DNA of 64,000 nucleotides from Ruthenibacterium lactatiformans (GCF_000949455.1 NZ_JXXK01000002.1:62001-126000); one strand, 5' to 3'. Numbered from the stretch's first letter, positions 34,494 to 43,817 are shown. Notes: generated by a model from the sequence alone, not told the origin. Program-made: numbers and translations.

Positions 34494-35591
34494 TTATTTT
34501 CCATTCAAATAAGTATTGTTTCTGAACCAATATGCGCGTAATGGATACCCTTCAAAACCATAATTTACATATGCTTGCATAGAGTAGTTTCTATAGAGCT
34601 GATATGTTTTCCCATTGTCTCCTTCGACCAGTAAACTTATTTGATTTTCTCCGCTATCTTCCATCTTTCCGAGAAGTTCCACACGAACATCTGTCACTGC
34701 TGCACCACCAATCAACATACTGCCGGAAAGCTGTTCTCTCGTTTGCTGCTTTAACTTCTCCGCTACCTCTGCATAACTCGCTTCGGTCTCATTCCAATAG
34801 CCATAGCTATCTGTAGTCTCAATACTAGTCTTTTTCACAAAGCATGACGGCAACTCCGTCGCCCACATTTCAGTTAGTTCATCATTGCTGGGAGTATAGT
34901 CTACACTGATGAACTCACCGGTTGTAGCATCCAACGTACAGCCTACTGCATTGGTACTGAACAAGACACCGTCTGCGGCTTCTTCTCTACTTACATTCCA
35001 TACTGAGCGTATCACTTCTTCGCCGGGATTAATGTTTGTATTTATTTCCACACAAGACAACGTCAAAATATCCTGCGACAGTTCAATTCCATAAATTTTT
35101 TCAAATACCGCTCCCGCCGCGTTTGCTGCCTCCTGTGCCGATACAACCGGATCGAGCGCCAACTCACTTTCCAGCATTTTTCTCTTTTCTTCCTGAAGCA
35201 GTGGTATTTCATTTAACATCTCATCAAAGGAATTTTTCAACTCTTCTTTTTCATCACCACTGACTTCTCTTCCGTAATAATTGCCTGTATCTGCAATCTC
35301 TTTCCAATGCTTCACACTCTGTTCTGTTGATTCCCGTACCGCTTCCAGTTCTTCCTCAATATGTTCTGCCGCCCAATAATACTCATAATTTTTACCACCG
35401 CCAATATCCTGCGCAATGGCCTCCTGCGCGGCGCTGGGCGGCGTCAGGTCGTCGCTGGTCACAACGGGCCGGCTCTCCTGCGGCGCACAGGACACCAAAG
35501 CGCTCATCGTAAGCGCCGCCGCCAGGCACGCCGCCGCAAATCCCGTCCAAGCGCTCCGCATCTTCCGCACCGTTCTGTTGCTTTTCTTCAT
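34494..35591 (-). CDS. Lipoprotein of unknown function, mosaic base composition
   Basis: A 365-residue lipoprotein. A basic start and hydrophobic stretch end in the lipobox SALVSC; the mature part is acidic and Glu-rich with no recognised domain, though paired segments (SAQEAANAAGAVFEKIYGIE and the GCTLDATTGEFISVDY block) recall YpeB/PepSY-like folds. AAGGAGG precedes the ATG at 35591. The signal-peptide end (about 35400-35591) is GC-rich like the genome, while the remaining 900 bases are clearly AT-rich, as if the body had been replaced. It lies 69 bases after a histidine kinase gene and probably shares its operon. Confidence 0.8.
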   Translation of the reverse strand: MKKSNRTVRKMRSAWTGFAAACLAAALTMSALVSCAPQESRPVVTSDDLTPPSAAQEAIAQDIGGGKNYEYYWAAEHIEEELEAVRESTEQSVKHWKEIADTGNYYGREVSGDEKEELKNSFDEMLNEIPLLQEEKRKMLESELALDPVVSAQEAANAAGAVFEKIYGIELSQDILTLSCVEINTNINPGEEVIRSVWNVSREEAADGVLFSTNAVGCTLDATTGEFISVDYTPSNDELTEMWATELPSCFVKKTSIETTDSYGYWNETEASYAEVAEKLKQQTREQLSGSMLIGGAAVTDVRVELLGKMEDSGENQISLLVEGDNGKTYQLYRNYSMQAYVNYGFEGYPLRAYWFRNNTYLNGK

Positions 35592-35660
35592 CGCAAGCAA
35601 CCTCCTTTCGATGCTCCCAGTATCCCATGAAACTGTTGCGGCATTTTCTTCAAGATGTCA

Positions 35661-37103
35661 TCAAGCTGTAAATATTACGGCGGCCGTGGTGCCCGCGCCC
35701 GGCGCGGAGGTAAAGGACAGCGCCGCGCCATGGCTCTGCGCGATCTGGAAGCACAGCGCAAGGCCCAGCCCCGCGCCGCCCTGTTCCCGGCTGCGGGCCT
35801 TGTCCGGCCTGTAAAACGGTTCGCCGATGTGCGCCAGCGTCTCCGCGTCCATGCCGCGGCCCGTATCCTGCACCGTGAGCATCAGGCGGCCCGTCTCCCG
35901 CCGTGCGCAAAGGCGCACACTGCCGCCCGGCCCGCATGCCTTTACAGCATTGTCCGCCAGGTTCACCATCAGGCTTTCCAGCAGCGCCGCTTCTCCCTGC
36001 ACCGTACAGGCGTCCGCCTGCACCGGCTCCAGCGCCACGCCCCGGGCAGCGGCTTTGGGTGCGACGGTGCGTGCCGCCTTTTCCAGCAGAGCGGGCACGT
36101 CCACAGGCTCCCGCGCCGCCTGTTCGCCCCGCAGGGCCGCCATTTGCAAAAGGCGCTCGCTCATCACGGCAAGGCGGTTTGCCTCCTCCACGATGTACTG
36201 CGCAGCCTCATATTTTTCCTCCTCGGACAGCTCGGCCCGCTGGATGTATTCAGCATAGCCGCCCACAGCCGTGAGCGGGGTGCGCAGCTCATGCGCTACG
36301 TTGTCCACAAGCTGCTGCTTGCGCCGGGCCGTTTCACGCAGCTCGGCCACGTTCCATTCCACACGGGCCGCCATCTCATTCAGCGCATGGGCAAGCTGGC
36401 CCACCTCGTCCCGCGTGCGCTCCGGGCTGCGGGCCGTGTAATCGCCGTCCGCCAGCCGCCCGGCCACCCGGGCCAGCCGCTCCATGGGGCGGGAAAGCCC
36501 CCGCAGCACAACGTACAGCGCAGCCGCCAAAACAGCGGACACCGCCGCGCCTGCCAGCAAAAATGCCCGGCGCGTCTGCGCCCACTGTACAAAAAAGGCC
36601 TCCATGTCAAACGCGCATGTGACGGCTACATCCTCCGGCGGGGCGGGCAGCACGGCGGAGATATACAGCACATGCCGCCCGCCGGACAGCAGTACCGTAT
36701 GCACGCGCTGTCCCTCGGGCGGCACCTCAGGCAACGCGGAATCCGGCTGCGGCAGCTCATCCGCCCATACGTCGCCCGCCTGCGCCACACGCAGAAAAAC
36801 GCCGGAGCGTTTCAGCTGCCCGGCGTAGTTCTGCGCCAGACGCGGCAGCGCCTCCGGCCTGCGCGCCTGCACTGCGGCGGCGTCCGCGGCAAGGCTCTGC
36901 GCCACGGAATGCTGCTGCGCCAACAGCTTGCCGCATTCGGCTTCAAACGCACGCTGCTGACTGACGGACGCAATGGCCGTTGTGCCGCCGCCCAGTGCAA
37001 GCAGAAACAGCGCCAGTGTGAGCAGATAGGTCTTTTGCCAGAATTTCAGCCGGACGCTCCCGCGTCCCTTTTCCATTTTGTTCCGCAAGCGCCGCGCCTC
37101 CAT
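35661..37103 (-). CDS. Sensor histidine kinase (HAMP-HisKA-HATPase)
   Basis: A 480-residue membrane kinase: helix at about 22-44, extracellular sensor domain to about 180, second helix (185-207), HAMP linker (PMERLARVAGRLADGDYTA), HisKA with VAHELRTPLTAVGGYAEYI, and HATPase with N-box LADNAVKA, DTGRGMD and GAGLGLAL. The cognate regulator gene lies 24 bases upstream. The first ATG has only a weak ribosome site; another at 37076 is possible. The signal is unknown. Confidence 0.92.
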   Translation of the reverse strand: MEARRLRNKMEKGRGSVRLKFWQKTYLLTLALFLLALGGGTTAIASVSQQRAFEAECGKLLAQQHSVAQSLAADAAAVQARRPEALPRLAQNYAGQLKRSGVFLRVAQAGDVWADELPQPDSALPEVPPEGQRVHTVLLSGGRHVLYISAVLPAPPEDVAVTCAFDMEAFFVQWAQTRRAFLLAGAAVSAVLAAALYVVLRGLSRPMERLARVAGRLADGDYTARSPERTRDEVGQLAHALNEMAARVEWNVAELRETARRKQQLVDNVAHELRTPLTAVGGYAEYIQRAELSEEEKYEAAQYIVEEANRLAVMSERLLQMAALRGEQAAREPVDVPALLEKAARTVAPKAAARGVALEPVQADACTVQGEAALLESLMVNLADNAVKACGPGGSVRLCARRETGRLMLTVQDTGRGMDAETLAHIGEPFYRPDKARSREQGGAGLGLALCFQIAQSHGAALSFTSAPGAGTTAAVIFTA

Positions 37104-37127
37104 TTTCGGGAGCGCCCGGCGCGCTCC

Positions 37128-37784
37128 CTATTCCTTTGTGCTCAGCCGGTAACCGAGCTTGTACACCGTCTGGATACGATCTTCAAAGCCCAGCTTTTTG
37201 CGCAGCTTCTGAATATGTACGTCCACGGTTCGGGTGTCTCCCTCATAATCGTAGCCCCAGGCCAATTGCAGCAGCTTTTCCCGGGAAAGCGCCAGATTCC
37301 GGTTGCGCACCAAAACGCCCAGCAGCATAAATTCCTGCGGCGTAAGCGCCACCTCGTGCCCGGCAACGAACACACGGTGCGTGCCGAACTCCACATGGCA
37401 GTCGCCCAGGTCGAACACCTCGGCCCCGGCGTGCACGCGGCGCAGCACGGCCTCCACGCGGGCCAGCAGCTCCAATATCTCAAAGGGCTTCACGATATAA
37501 TCGTCGGCGCCAAGGCCCAGCCCCTGCAAACGGCTGGAAAGGTTGTTCTTCGCCGTAACGAAAATGACGGGCAGCGCCGGGTCCAGCTGTTCCTTTACTT
37601 CAAAGCCGGAGCAGCCCGGCAGCATCACATCCAGCAGCACAAGGTCGAACCGCTCGGCCCCGGCCATCTCCAGCGCACAAGGGCCGTCGAAAGCCTGCGC
37701 CGCTGTGTGGCCCACCAGCATAAGGTTGCGTTTGACAAGCTCACTGATGGGGCGCTCGTCCTCCGCGATCAATATTTTCGCCAT
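37128..37784 (-). CDS. OmpR-family response regulator
   Basis: A 218-residue regulator with receiver (AEDE, LVLLDVMLPG, IVKPFE) and winged helix (LTPQEFMLLGVLV, VDVHIQKLRKKLG). AAAGGAG precedes the ATG. It is the first gene of a regulator-kinase-lipoprotein series. A TTTCTAACAAG-type repeat and GATAAT lie upstream and may form its promoter. Confidence 0.93.
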   Translation of the reverse strand: MAKILIAEDERPISELVKRNLMLVGHTAAQAFDGPCALEMAGAERFDLVLLDVMLPGCSGFEVKEQLDPALPVIFVTAKNNLSSRLQGLGLGADDYIVKPFEILELLARVEAVLRRVHAGAEVFDLGDCHVEFGTHRVFVAGHEVALTPQEFMLLGVLVRNRNLALSREKLLQLAWGYDYEGDTRTVDVHIQKLRKKLGFEDRIQTVYKLGYRLSTKE

Positions 37785-37898
37785 AAAGCGACACTCCTTT
37801 TTTTCCGATCCCCATTATCTCTCAGACTTGTTAGAAAGTTGTAATGGGCGGCGGCGCGCCGGTATGCCGCGCGGGGAGGCTTTTTCCCCGGCGCACAA

Positions 37899-37935
37899 CA
37901 AAAGCGCCGCACGTCATATAGACGCGCGGCGCTGC
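37899..37935 (-). terminator. Terminator of the DMT transporter gene
   Basis: AGCGCCGC (37903-37910) and GCGGCGCT (37926-37933) with TTTTG following on the minus strand. A second GC-rich hairpin (GCGCGGGGA...CCCCGGCGC) lies just beyond. Confidence 0.8.
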
Positions 37936-37964
37936 CGTTTTGTTGCAAAAAGTTTACAGTTTCG

Positions 37965-38858
37965 TCATTCCATGCCCAGGATCGCGATGCCCACGGCAGC
38001 CACCGCAATAACGGCGTACTGCGCCTTCGACAGCTTTTCCTTGAGGAAAATGCGGCTCCACACCAGAGACATGATACAGTAGGAAGAGATCATGGGCGCG
38101 GCCACGATGGCGTTTGCGCCGATGGCGAACACATAAGCGAACTGGCCCGCGGTCTCGCACAGGGCGGCGGCCAGCTTGGGCTTTTCCGCCGGAAGGCTGA
38201 TCTTCTGCTTTTTGACGATCACCACATACACAAACGCAAAAACGGCCATCATCAGAAACGTCAGCTCATAGGCGATGTTCGCCTGCTCCTCGGCAATGAC
38301 GGTATCCAGCAGGAGCGCATCCGCAAAGGTGCCCAGGCCGTCGATGATGCAGTACAGGATAGGGAACAGAATAGCCAGAAAGCTGCGGGTATGCTTTTTG
38401 TCGGGCGTATCGCCCTCCCGGCGGCGCAGCGCATCATCCTGCTTCTTTTCGATATAGGAAAGCGCGAATACGCCCACGCATACCAGCGCCACCGCGAAGA
38501 ACTGCAGGCCGGACATCGTTTCCTTCAGAATGAAAAAGCACAAAAGGGCCGCTACCGCGCCCGAGGAATTGCAGATGGGCGAGGAAATGGAAAGCTCAAT
38601 GTACCGCAGGCCCGCATAACCCAGGATCATGGACAGGATATACATAGCCGAGGCGGGCAGATAGGTGACGATATCCGAAATGCTGAACGGCGTGCCCGTG
38701 GCGATGAGAAAGAAGGCGTGCGCGCCCATTACAACGCCCACAGCCATGACCATCTTCCAATGGCTGTATTTATCGTCGGGCCTGGAGCCCAGCTTGGAGA
38801 ACAGGTCCGAACCGCTCCAGAACAGAATCGCAATCAGGGAAAGAATAAACCATGTCAT
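37965..38858 (-). CDS. EamA/DMT-superfamily transporter
   Basis: A 297-residue membrane protein with ten predicted helices in two EamA halves. The charged centre (KKQDDALRRREGDTPDKKHTR) separates them, and conserved endings occur in both (FFILKETMSGLQFF and RIFLKEKLSKAQYA). It is likely an exporter of metabolites or amino acids; the substrate is unknown. AAGGAT lies upstream of the ATG. A small ORF with good signals precedes it in the leader. Confidence 0.88.
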   Translation of the reverse strand: MTWFILSLIAILFWSGSDLFSKLGSRPDDKYSHWKMVMAVGVVMGAHAFFLIATGTPFSISDIVTYLPASAMYILSMILGYAGLRYIELSISSPICNSSGAVAALLCFFILKETMSGLQFFAVALVCVGVFALSYIEKKQDDALRRREGDTPDKKHTRSFLAILFPILYCIIDGLGTFADALLLDTVIAEEQANIAYELTFLMMAVFAFVYVVIVKKQKISLPAEKPKLAAALCETAGQFAYVFAIGANAIVAAPMISSYCIMSLVWSRIFLKEKLSKAQYAVIAVAAVGIAILGME

Positions 38859-38950
38859 ATGTAAAACATCCTTCTAAATTTTATAAAGGCACACAGCAAA
38901 ACAAAGCCTGCGCACGAGGCGCGGGCGGCTGCATGCGGGTGGCCGTGCGT

Positions 38951-39034
38951 TCAGAAGGATGCGGCCGGGGGCGGCCTGCGGGGAAACCGGGTATTGTGCC
39001 AGCACTGGGTACGCCGGATGCTGTTTCGTGTCAT
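38951..39034 (-). CDS. Possible leader peptide upstream of the DMT transporter
   Basis: A 27-codon ORF (MTRNSIRRTQCWHNTRFPRR, then PPPAASF) with AAAGGAGG about 12 bases upstream. It is placed between a promoter-like element (near 39085-39110) and the transporter start. It is Arg- and Pro-rich. It may be a regulatory upstream ORF or chance. The rest of the 387-base gap 38859-39245 holds the C39-gene terminator and no other ORF I trust. Confidence 0.3.
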   Translation of the reverse strand: MTRNSIRRTQCWHNTRFPRRPPPAASF

Positions 39035-39117
39035 GAAAAGATGCCGCCTCCTTTTGCCGAAAATTTGTAAGCGATTCATTCTATCATGAACACACAAAAA
39101 AGCGCAAGTGTTTTGGT

Positions 39118-39162
39118 GCAAAAAACGCTTGCCGGCCCACAAAGGGCCGCCAAGCGTTTTGC
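39118..39162 (-). terminator. Terminator of the C39-like protease gene
   Basis: AAAACGCTTG (to 39131) and CAAGCGTTTT (39151-39160) flank an inner GGCCC/GGGCC stem, with six T on the minus strand. Confidence 0.85.
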
Positions 39163-39245
39163 GTGCGCCGGCGCCAAAGCCGTCATCCCACAAAGGCGCT
39201 TTCTTCCGCAGAGGCTCCTTCGCGCTCCGCGTTTCCCCGCTTTGG

Positions 39246-40064
39246 TCAATGCACCACGACGGCGCGGCTGCCCATTTGTCTGAAGCATTGCAGAAACGCA
39301 GCCGCGTCCACTCTGCGCCTGCCCTGCAGCGGGTCTGCGATGGTGCAGGTATCCCCGTCCCACCCCGCAAGCACGACGCAGTGCAGATTGACATAAGGCG
39401 CGTAGGTCTCGCCCGTATCCGCCAGCAGCCAGGTGCAGCCTCCCGTGCGCGGTGCGGAAAGGTCTTTTGTGATCCACACGATCACAGGGTCTCCGCCGCG
39501 CAGATACTGCAAAAGCCCCTGTCCGGTAACGCCTGTTATATCCGCCGCACGCAGAGCCGAGCCCTGCGCCGCCAGATAGGCGTTCGCCCCCTGTGCCACC
39601 GGCTGTGCGAAGCAGTAAAAGCCCAGGCCCGCGGCTGGGTCGCCCGCATAGGCCAGCTCTGGGTCAGGCCCGGTGCGGCCGTCCGTGGTTTCTTCGATAT
39701 CGCCGCGCGGGATATAACCATAGGCAAGATCCAGCTTGTCGGCGGGCACGCCCTTATATTTCAAAAGAGCCGCCAAGCTGGCGGCCTCGCAGCCGTTGGG
39801 CAGCTCCGGGTTTTGCAGGACCGTCCTGACCGGGAGCTGCACTCCGAACCGGCTGCGTGCCCTTCCATACAGACGGAACGCACACAGCAGCGCCCCGCAG
39901 CACAGCGCCACAGCGGCAAGCCGCCGCCATGCGCCGGGCTGTGTTTTGCGCGCATGAGCCGGTTTGTAAAAGACGGCGGCACGCCCGGCGCGCTCCGTCA
40001 GAGCATTCCGGCCCTGCACGTTCCGCGAATGGAGCGTCACCTCCCGATCATAAACGGTCTGCAT
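39246..40064 (-). CDS. C39-like family cysteine peptidase, membrane-anchored
   Basis: A 272-residue protein with one N-terminal membrane helix (about 46-64) and an extracellular peptidase_C39_2 domain. The catalytic Cys is in LPNGCEAASLAALL, the His in NLHCVVLAGWDGD and the Asp in IADPLQG. Related proteins are extracellular thiol peptidases of unclear substrate; there is no ABC exporter attached. The second ATG at 40064 has better spacing from GGGGAGGA than the ATG at 40070. Confidence 0.85.
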   Translation of the reverse strand: MQTVYDREVTLHSRNVQGRNALTERAGRAAVFYKPAHARKTQPGAWRRLAAVALCCGALLCAFRLYGRARSRFGVQLPVRTVLQNPELPNGCEAASLAALLKYKGVPADKLDLAYGYIPRGDIEETTDGRTGPDPELAYAGDPAAGLGFYCFAQPVAQGANAYLAAQGSALRAADITGVTGQGLLQYLRGGDPVIVWITKDLSAPRTGGCTWLLADTGETYAPYVNLHCVVLAGWDGDTCTIADPLQGRRRVDAAAFLQCFRQMGSRAVVVH

Positions 40065-40278
40065 TCCCATTCCTCCCCTTTGGGCAGGCTGGCTCCTGCC
40101 CTTTTTTCCAGATTAGCGCGCGTTTGTTTCAAACTTGTCGCCTTTTTGTATCCGGCATGTTACCGTGCTGCAAAAAAGGAGGACCACTCAGCCCAGCGGA
40201 ACGGCAGCAGCTTCCGCTCCGTTCGTTTGCTTCGTGTTCTGAATCCGGACCGCTAAACCATCCAGGGGCGCCGTGCGC

Positions 40279-40342
40279 AAAAAAGCTCCCGGCGGCGGGG
40301 GCACAGGCTTCTTCGCCTGCGCCTTTTCCCGCCGCCGGGAGT
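40279..40342 (-). terminator. Terminator of the GNAT gene
   Basis: CTCCCGGCGGCGGG pairs with CCCGCCGCCGGGAG across a loop of about 28 bases, with six T on the minus strand. The remaining gap (40065-40278) shows a leader hairpin GGGCAGG...CCTGCCC but no gene. Confidence 0.85.
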
Positions 40343-40364
40343 CATCGTCTGCCGTTCTGTGCTT

Positions 40365-40805
40365 TTACAGCGCCATACGCATAGGAACGTGGGGATACCC
40401 TTCGTCCAGATACGGTTCACCGTACGGCGCAAAGCCAACGGCCTCGTAAAAGCCCTGCTTGTCGTACTGTGCGCCCAGCTCCAGCGTGCGCGCCCCCTGC
40501 GCCCGCGCCTTATCCGCCACGGCCGCCAGAAGCAGCCGGCCCACGCCCTGCCCGCGCAGGCCCCGCTGTACGGCAATGCGCCCCGCATGCCACACGCCCG
40601 GCGCGTCCGCAAACACACGCGCCGTACAGCGCGCGGCCCCTGTTTCGTCCAGGCCCAATACATGCAGGGCGTTCTTGTCCTGCTCGTCCCTGTCCGCCTC
40701 CAGCGAAAAGCCCTGCTCGTCCACGAATACCTCTTTGCGCAGCCCATGGGCCAGCGCCATGCGCGCTGCGTCGTCAAACCCAAACCATTCAAAGTGCAGC
40801 GTCAA
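40365..40805 (-). CDS. GNAT-family N-acetyltransferase (ElaA-like)
   Basis: A 146-residue acetyltransferase. The acetyl-CoA loop is RGLRGQGVGRLLL; KEVFVDEQG and DEGYPHVPM are characteristic of the ElaA-like subgroup. The substrate is unknown. Translation starts at TTG (40805) after GGAGGGAGGA; no in-frame ATG exists before the conserved N-terminus. Confidence 0.88.
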   Translation of the reverse strand: MTLHFEWFGFDDAARMALAHGLRKEVFVDEQGFSLEADRDEQDKNALHVLGLDETGAARCTARVFADAPGVWHAGRIAVQRGLRGQGVGRLLLAAVADKARAQGARTLELGAQYDKQGFYEAVGFAPYGEPYLDEGYPHVPMRMAL

Positions 40806-40868
40806 TTTTATTCCTCCCTCCGCGGCGCGGCATGCGCCGCCTTTGGGGAATATTGTAGCCGACGGACG

Positions 40869-41135
40869 TTAAAAAAGCAACAGCACACGCAGCAGCAGCA
40901 TGGTGACCACGCCCGGCGCGCCCAGCACCACGGCTACAAACGCCGTGGCGTAATTAAGCGCGATGGAAACGCCCGTGTACCCTGCCAGCAAATTCACCGC
41001 GCCCAGAGATGCGGCCCCGCACACCGCGCTGCCCAGCGCCCGCAACAGCGGCCGCTTTGCCTTGGATGCTGCCAGCACTACGCCGATCACGCTCATCAGC
41101 GCCGCGAACACTCCGATGGTCTGTACCAGGATCAT
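40869..41135 (-). CDS. Pro-sigmaK processing inhibitor BofA family protein
   Basis: An 88-residue membrane protein with about three hydrophobic segments and the BofA C-terminal pattern (NLLAGYTGVSIALNYATAFV, then LGAPGVVTMLLLRVL). BofA restrains the SpoIVFB protease until late sporulation, and the gene is widely kept in spore formers. GAGGTG precedes the ATG at 41135. Confidence 0.82.
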   Translation of the reverse strand: MILVQTIGVFAALMSVIGVVLAASKAKRPLLRALGSAVCGAASLGAVNLLAGYTGVSIALNYATAFVAVVLGAPGVVTMLLLRVLLLF

Positions 41136-41310
41136 TTTTTTCACCTCGCCACAGCATATGCGGACAAGGCCCCCAGTATGACACCCGGATGCGTCCGGGG
41201 AGCAGCCGCCGCGGCAGCGCTTTTCCCGGGCGCGCAAAAGCCCCGGCGGGTACGGCTGTCTGCCGCACGCCCGCCGGGGCCCGCCGGGCCGGAAGCACCG
41301 GCTCCTTCCG

Positions 41311-43410
41311 CTACTGTTCCTGTGCCGGAACGAAATCCACATTGCCCTGAGAGACATCCACGCCCGCCACACGCACGCGCATGACGCCGCCCAGCCGCCA
41401 TTCCCGGCCGGACAGAATATCCCGCAGCGCCACGCCCTCGGTGAGCGTAAGCGCGTTTTCTGAAAGCGCCTGCGCGCGCACAAGGCCTTCTACGGTATTG
41501 GGCAGCTCCACATACAGGCCGAACTGCGTGATCGACGAGATCACGCCGTCGAATTCCTCTCCCTCGAAGCGGCGCATGTATTCGGCCTTGTAGCAGTCCT
41601 CCACATCGCGCTCCACCGTCATGGCCAGCACCTCGCGCTCGGAGGACTGCACCGATGCTTCGGCCGCGAACTGCGCATATTTTTTCTGCACCGCGCCGTC
41701 GTCCATACCCGCGCAAACGTCGGAAAGGATACGGTGGATGGCAAGGTCCGGATAGCGCCGGATGGGCGAGGTGAAGTGGGCGTAATCTGCCAGCGCAAGG
41801 CCGAAGTGGCCCTTGGGCTGCGGCTCGTACTTTGCCTTGGCCATGCTGCGCAGCACACTTGTGTGCACCGGGCGCTCCAGATTGGTGCCCCGGGTATCGG
41901 CCAACAGCTTCGCAAGCTCCAGCGTGGTGGGCGTATCGCCCGCAAAATGGAAGTCCACACCCGCCGCCGTCAGCGTCTGCTTCAGCTTTTCGATCCGCTC
42001 TGGGTCCGGCGCTTCGTGCACACGGTACACGAACAGCAGCTTCAGCCGCCGCGCCAGCGCCGCCGCCGAGGAATTGGCCAGCAGCATAAATTCCTCGATC
42101 ATCTGCTCCGCCTCGCCGCGTTCGCGCTTCACCACGTCCACACAGCGGCCCGCCTCGTCCAGCACCAGCTTTGCCTCGCCGCTCTCAATATCCATCGCGC
42201 CCCGGGCTGCGCGCAGCTTGGCCAGCTTGTGGTACAGCTCGCGCATCAGCGACAGCTCCTGCGCCACGGCGGCGTAACGCTGGCGCAACGCGTTGTCCGC
42301 CGTGCCGTCAAAAATGGCGTTCACCTCTTTGTACACACCTTTCACGCGGGAACGGATGACGGATTTCACGAACGCGTAATCCACTACACGGCCCGCGGCG
42401 TCCAGCTCCATCATACAGGAGAATGCCAGCCGGTCCGCGCCCTCGTTCAGGCTGCAGATGCCGTTGGAGAGCTGGCGCGGCAGCATGGGAATGACGCTGT
42501 CCGCATAATATACCGATGTGCCCCGCGCAAACGCCTCGGCGTCCAGCGCGCTGCCGGGGCGCACATAATGGCTCACGTCCGCGATGTGTACGCCCAGCCG
42601 GTATCCCGTATCGGTCTTTTCCAGGGAAATGGCGTCGTCGATGTCTTTCGTCTCGGCGGAATCTATGGTGAAGACAGGCATGCCGCGGTAATCCCTGCGG
42701 CCCGCCGCCTCTTTTTCCCCCACGGCCGCGCCCTCGTATTTTTTCGCTTCAGCCTTTGCCTTGAGCGGGAAATGGCGCGAGAGCCCCGCGCCATACAGCA
42801 GTGCCTTTGCGCACTGCTTGGCCTCCTCGGCGCTGCCGAAGCGCATGGCTACGCCCGCCCGGTGGTCCTCGTGGGAATCGCCGCGCTCCAGAATCTCCAC
42901 CGCAGCCTTTTCACCGTCGCGCGCGCCGCCGTCGGCGCTCTTTTTGATATAGATGGGGCAGTGCGGACACGCGTCCGGCACCAGCGCCAGCCTGCCCTCA
43001 ATGGTCTCCACCGTTCCGGTAAAGCGGTTGTTTTCCTTCACCACGGCCAGCACCTCGCCCTCGGACGAGCCCTCTACGCGCGGATGCTCGAACAGCGACA
43101 CCAGCAGCGTGTCGCCGGGCATGGCTCCCATCAGGTATTTGCCCGGAATGAAGATATCCTGCCCGTCGGGCTGCACAGGCCGCGCGAAGCCAAACTTGCC
43201 CGCCAGCTTCACCAGCGTACACTCCACGGCGTTCCCTGTTTTCGGGTCCGGCACGGCGTACACGCCCTTGCGGCACACCACCTTGTTCCGCTCCACCAGC
43301 TCGTCCACGGCGCGGGCCACTTTTTTGTCGTTGCCCAGCTTCGCCTTCAGCTCTTTCAGGCGGCGCGGCTTCTTTTGCAGCTCTTTCAGTATTTTTGCTT
43401 TGATTCCCAT
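41311..43410 (-). CDS. rnr: Ribonuclease R
   Basis: A 699-residue 3'-5' exoribonuclease: N-terminal winged-helix-like and cold-shock domains, RNB catalytic domain with TIDSAETKDIDDAISL (metal-binding Asp residues) and SVIPMLPRQLSNGICSLN, and a C-terminal S1 domain (about 620-699). It degrades structured RNA and acts with tmRNA in quality control. The gene lies next to secG, as in many Firmicutes (secG-rnr-smpB). AAGGAGC precedes the ATG at 43410; smpB is not in the window. Confidence 0.95.
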   Translation of the reverse strand: MGIKAKILKELQKKPRRLKELKAKLGNDKKVARAVDELVERNKVVCRKGVYAVPDPKTGNAVECTLVKLAGKFGFARPVQPDGQDIFIPGKYLMGAMPGDTLLVSLFEHPRVEGSSEGEVLAVVKENNRFTGTVETIEGRLALVPDACPHCPIYIKKSADGGARDGEKAAVEILERGDSHEDHRAGVAMRFGSAEEAKQCAKALLYGAGLSRHFPLKAKAEAKKYEGAAVGEKEAAGRRDYRGMPVFTIDSAETKDIDDAISLEKTDTGYRLGVHIADVSHYVRPGSALDAEAFARGTSVYYADSVIPMLPRQLSNGICSLNEGADRLAFSCMMELDAAGRVVDYAFVKSVIRSRVKGVYKEVNAIFDGTADNALRQRYAAVAQELSLMRELYHKLAKLRAARGAMDIESGEAKLVLDEAGRCVDVVKRERGEAEQMIEEFMLLANSSAAALARRLKLLFVYRVHEAPDPERIEKLKQTLTAAGVDFHFAGDTPTTLELAKLLADTRGTNLERPVHTSVLRSMAKAKYEPQPKGHFGLALADYAHFTSPIRRYPDLAIHRILSDVCAGMDDGAVQKKYAQFAAEASVQSSEREVLAMTVERDVEDCYKAEYMRRFEGEEFDGVISSITQFGLYVELPNTVEGLVRAQALSENALTLTEGVALRDILSGREWRLGGVMRVRVAGVDVSQGNVDFVPAQEQ

Positions 43411-43471
43411 AATATGCTCCTTACTCCACACACATAACAATACTTTTCCCCGGTCTTCGGAGATATATAGC

Positions 43472-43504
43472 AAAAAAGCCCGCCAAAAGCTGGCGGGCTT
43501 TTTT
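43472..43504. terminator. Terminator/attenuator between secG and rnr
   Basis: AAAAAAGCCCGCCA-AAAGC-TGGCGGGCTTTTTT, a perfect 14-bp stem. On the minus strand it follows secG directly, so rnr needs readthrough or its own promoter. Confidence 0.93.
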
Positions 43505-43509
43505 CTGGC

Positions 43510-43758
43510 TTATTTCAGATAGATGCTGATGACGCCCACCAGGATAGCGAGCACAAAGAACACGATGGCCGCATACTTGGTGTATTTGGCAAGCATGGCA
43601 TTGGAGGAACGCGAGCGCCCTTCGTTGCCCATCATCTCACCGCCGGCGATCGCACCGGACAGGCCGTTGCCCTTGGATTCCTGGAACAGAACCATCACGA
43701 TGATGGCAATGCTGCACAAAATCAGCAAAACACCGCTGATAATCTCTAAAACACCCAT
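43510..43758 (-). CDS. secG: Preprotein translocase subunit SecG
   Basis: An 82-residue membrane protein with two helices (about 3-22 and 60-79). The conserved VLFQESKGNGLSGAIAGG loop is the SecG signature. It is part of the SecYEG channel. GGAGG precedes the ATG. Confidence 0.95.
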   Translation of the reverse strand: MGVLEIISGVLLILCSIAIIVMVLFQESKGNGLSGAIAGGEMMGNEGRSRSSNAMLAKYTKYAAIVFFVLAILVGVISIYLK

Positions 43759-43788
43759 TTTGAAACCTCCAGTTCATTCGCGTAAATA

Positions 43789-43817
43789 ACTATACCATAG
43801 CCCGCGGCAAAAAGCAA
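43789..43817 (-). promoter_or_regulatory. Promoter of secG
   Basis: TTGCTT (43812-43817) and TATAGT (43789-43794), spacer 17 bases, on the minus strand. The rest of the 293-base gap before the M3 peptidase gene contains no gene I can support. Confidence 0.65.

Noticed and set aside
35655..37844. 729-codon + strand ORF
   Set aside because: Runs antisense through a histidine kinase and response regulator with unmistakable motifs; no ribosome site or domain.
41734..43437. 567-codon + strand ORF
   Set aside because: Shadow of rnr on the opposite strand; His/Arg/Gln-rich with no family features.
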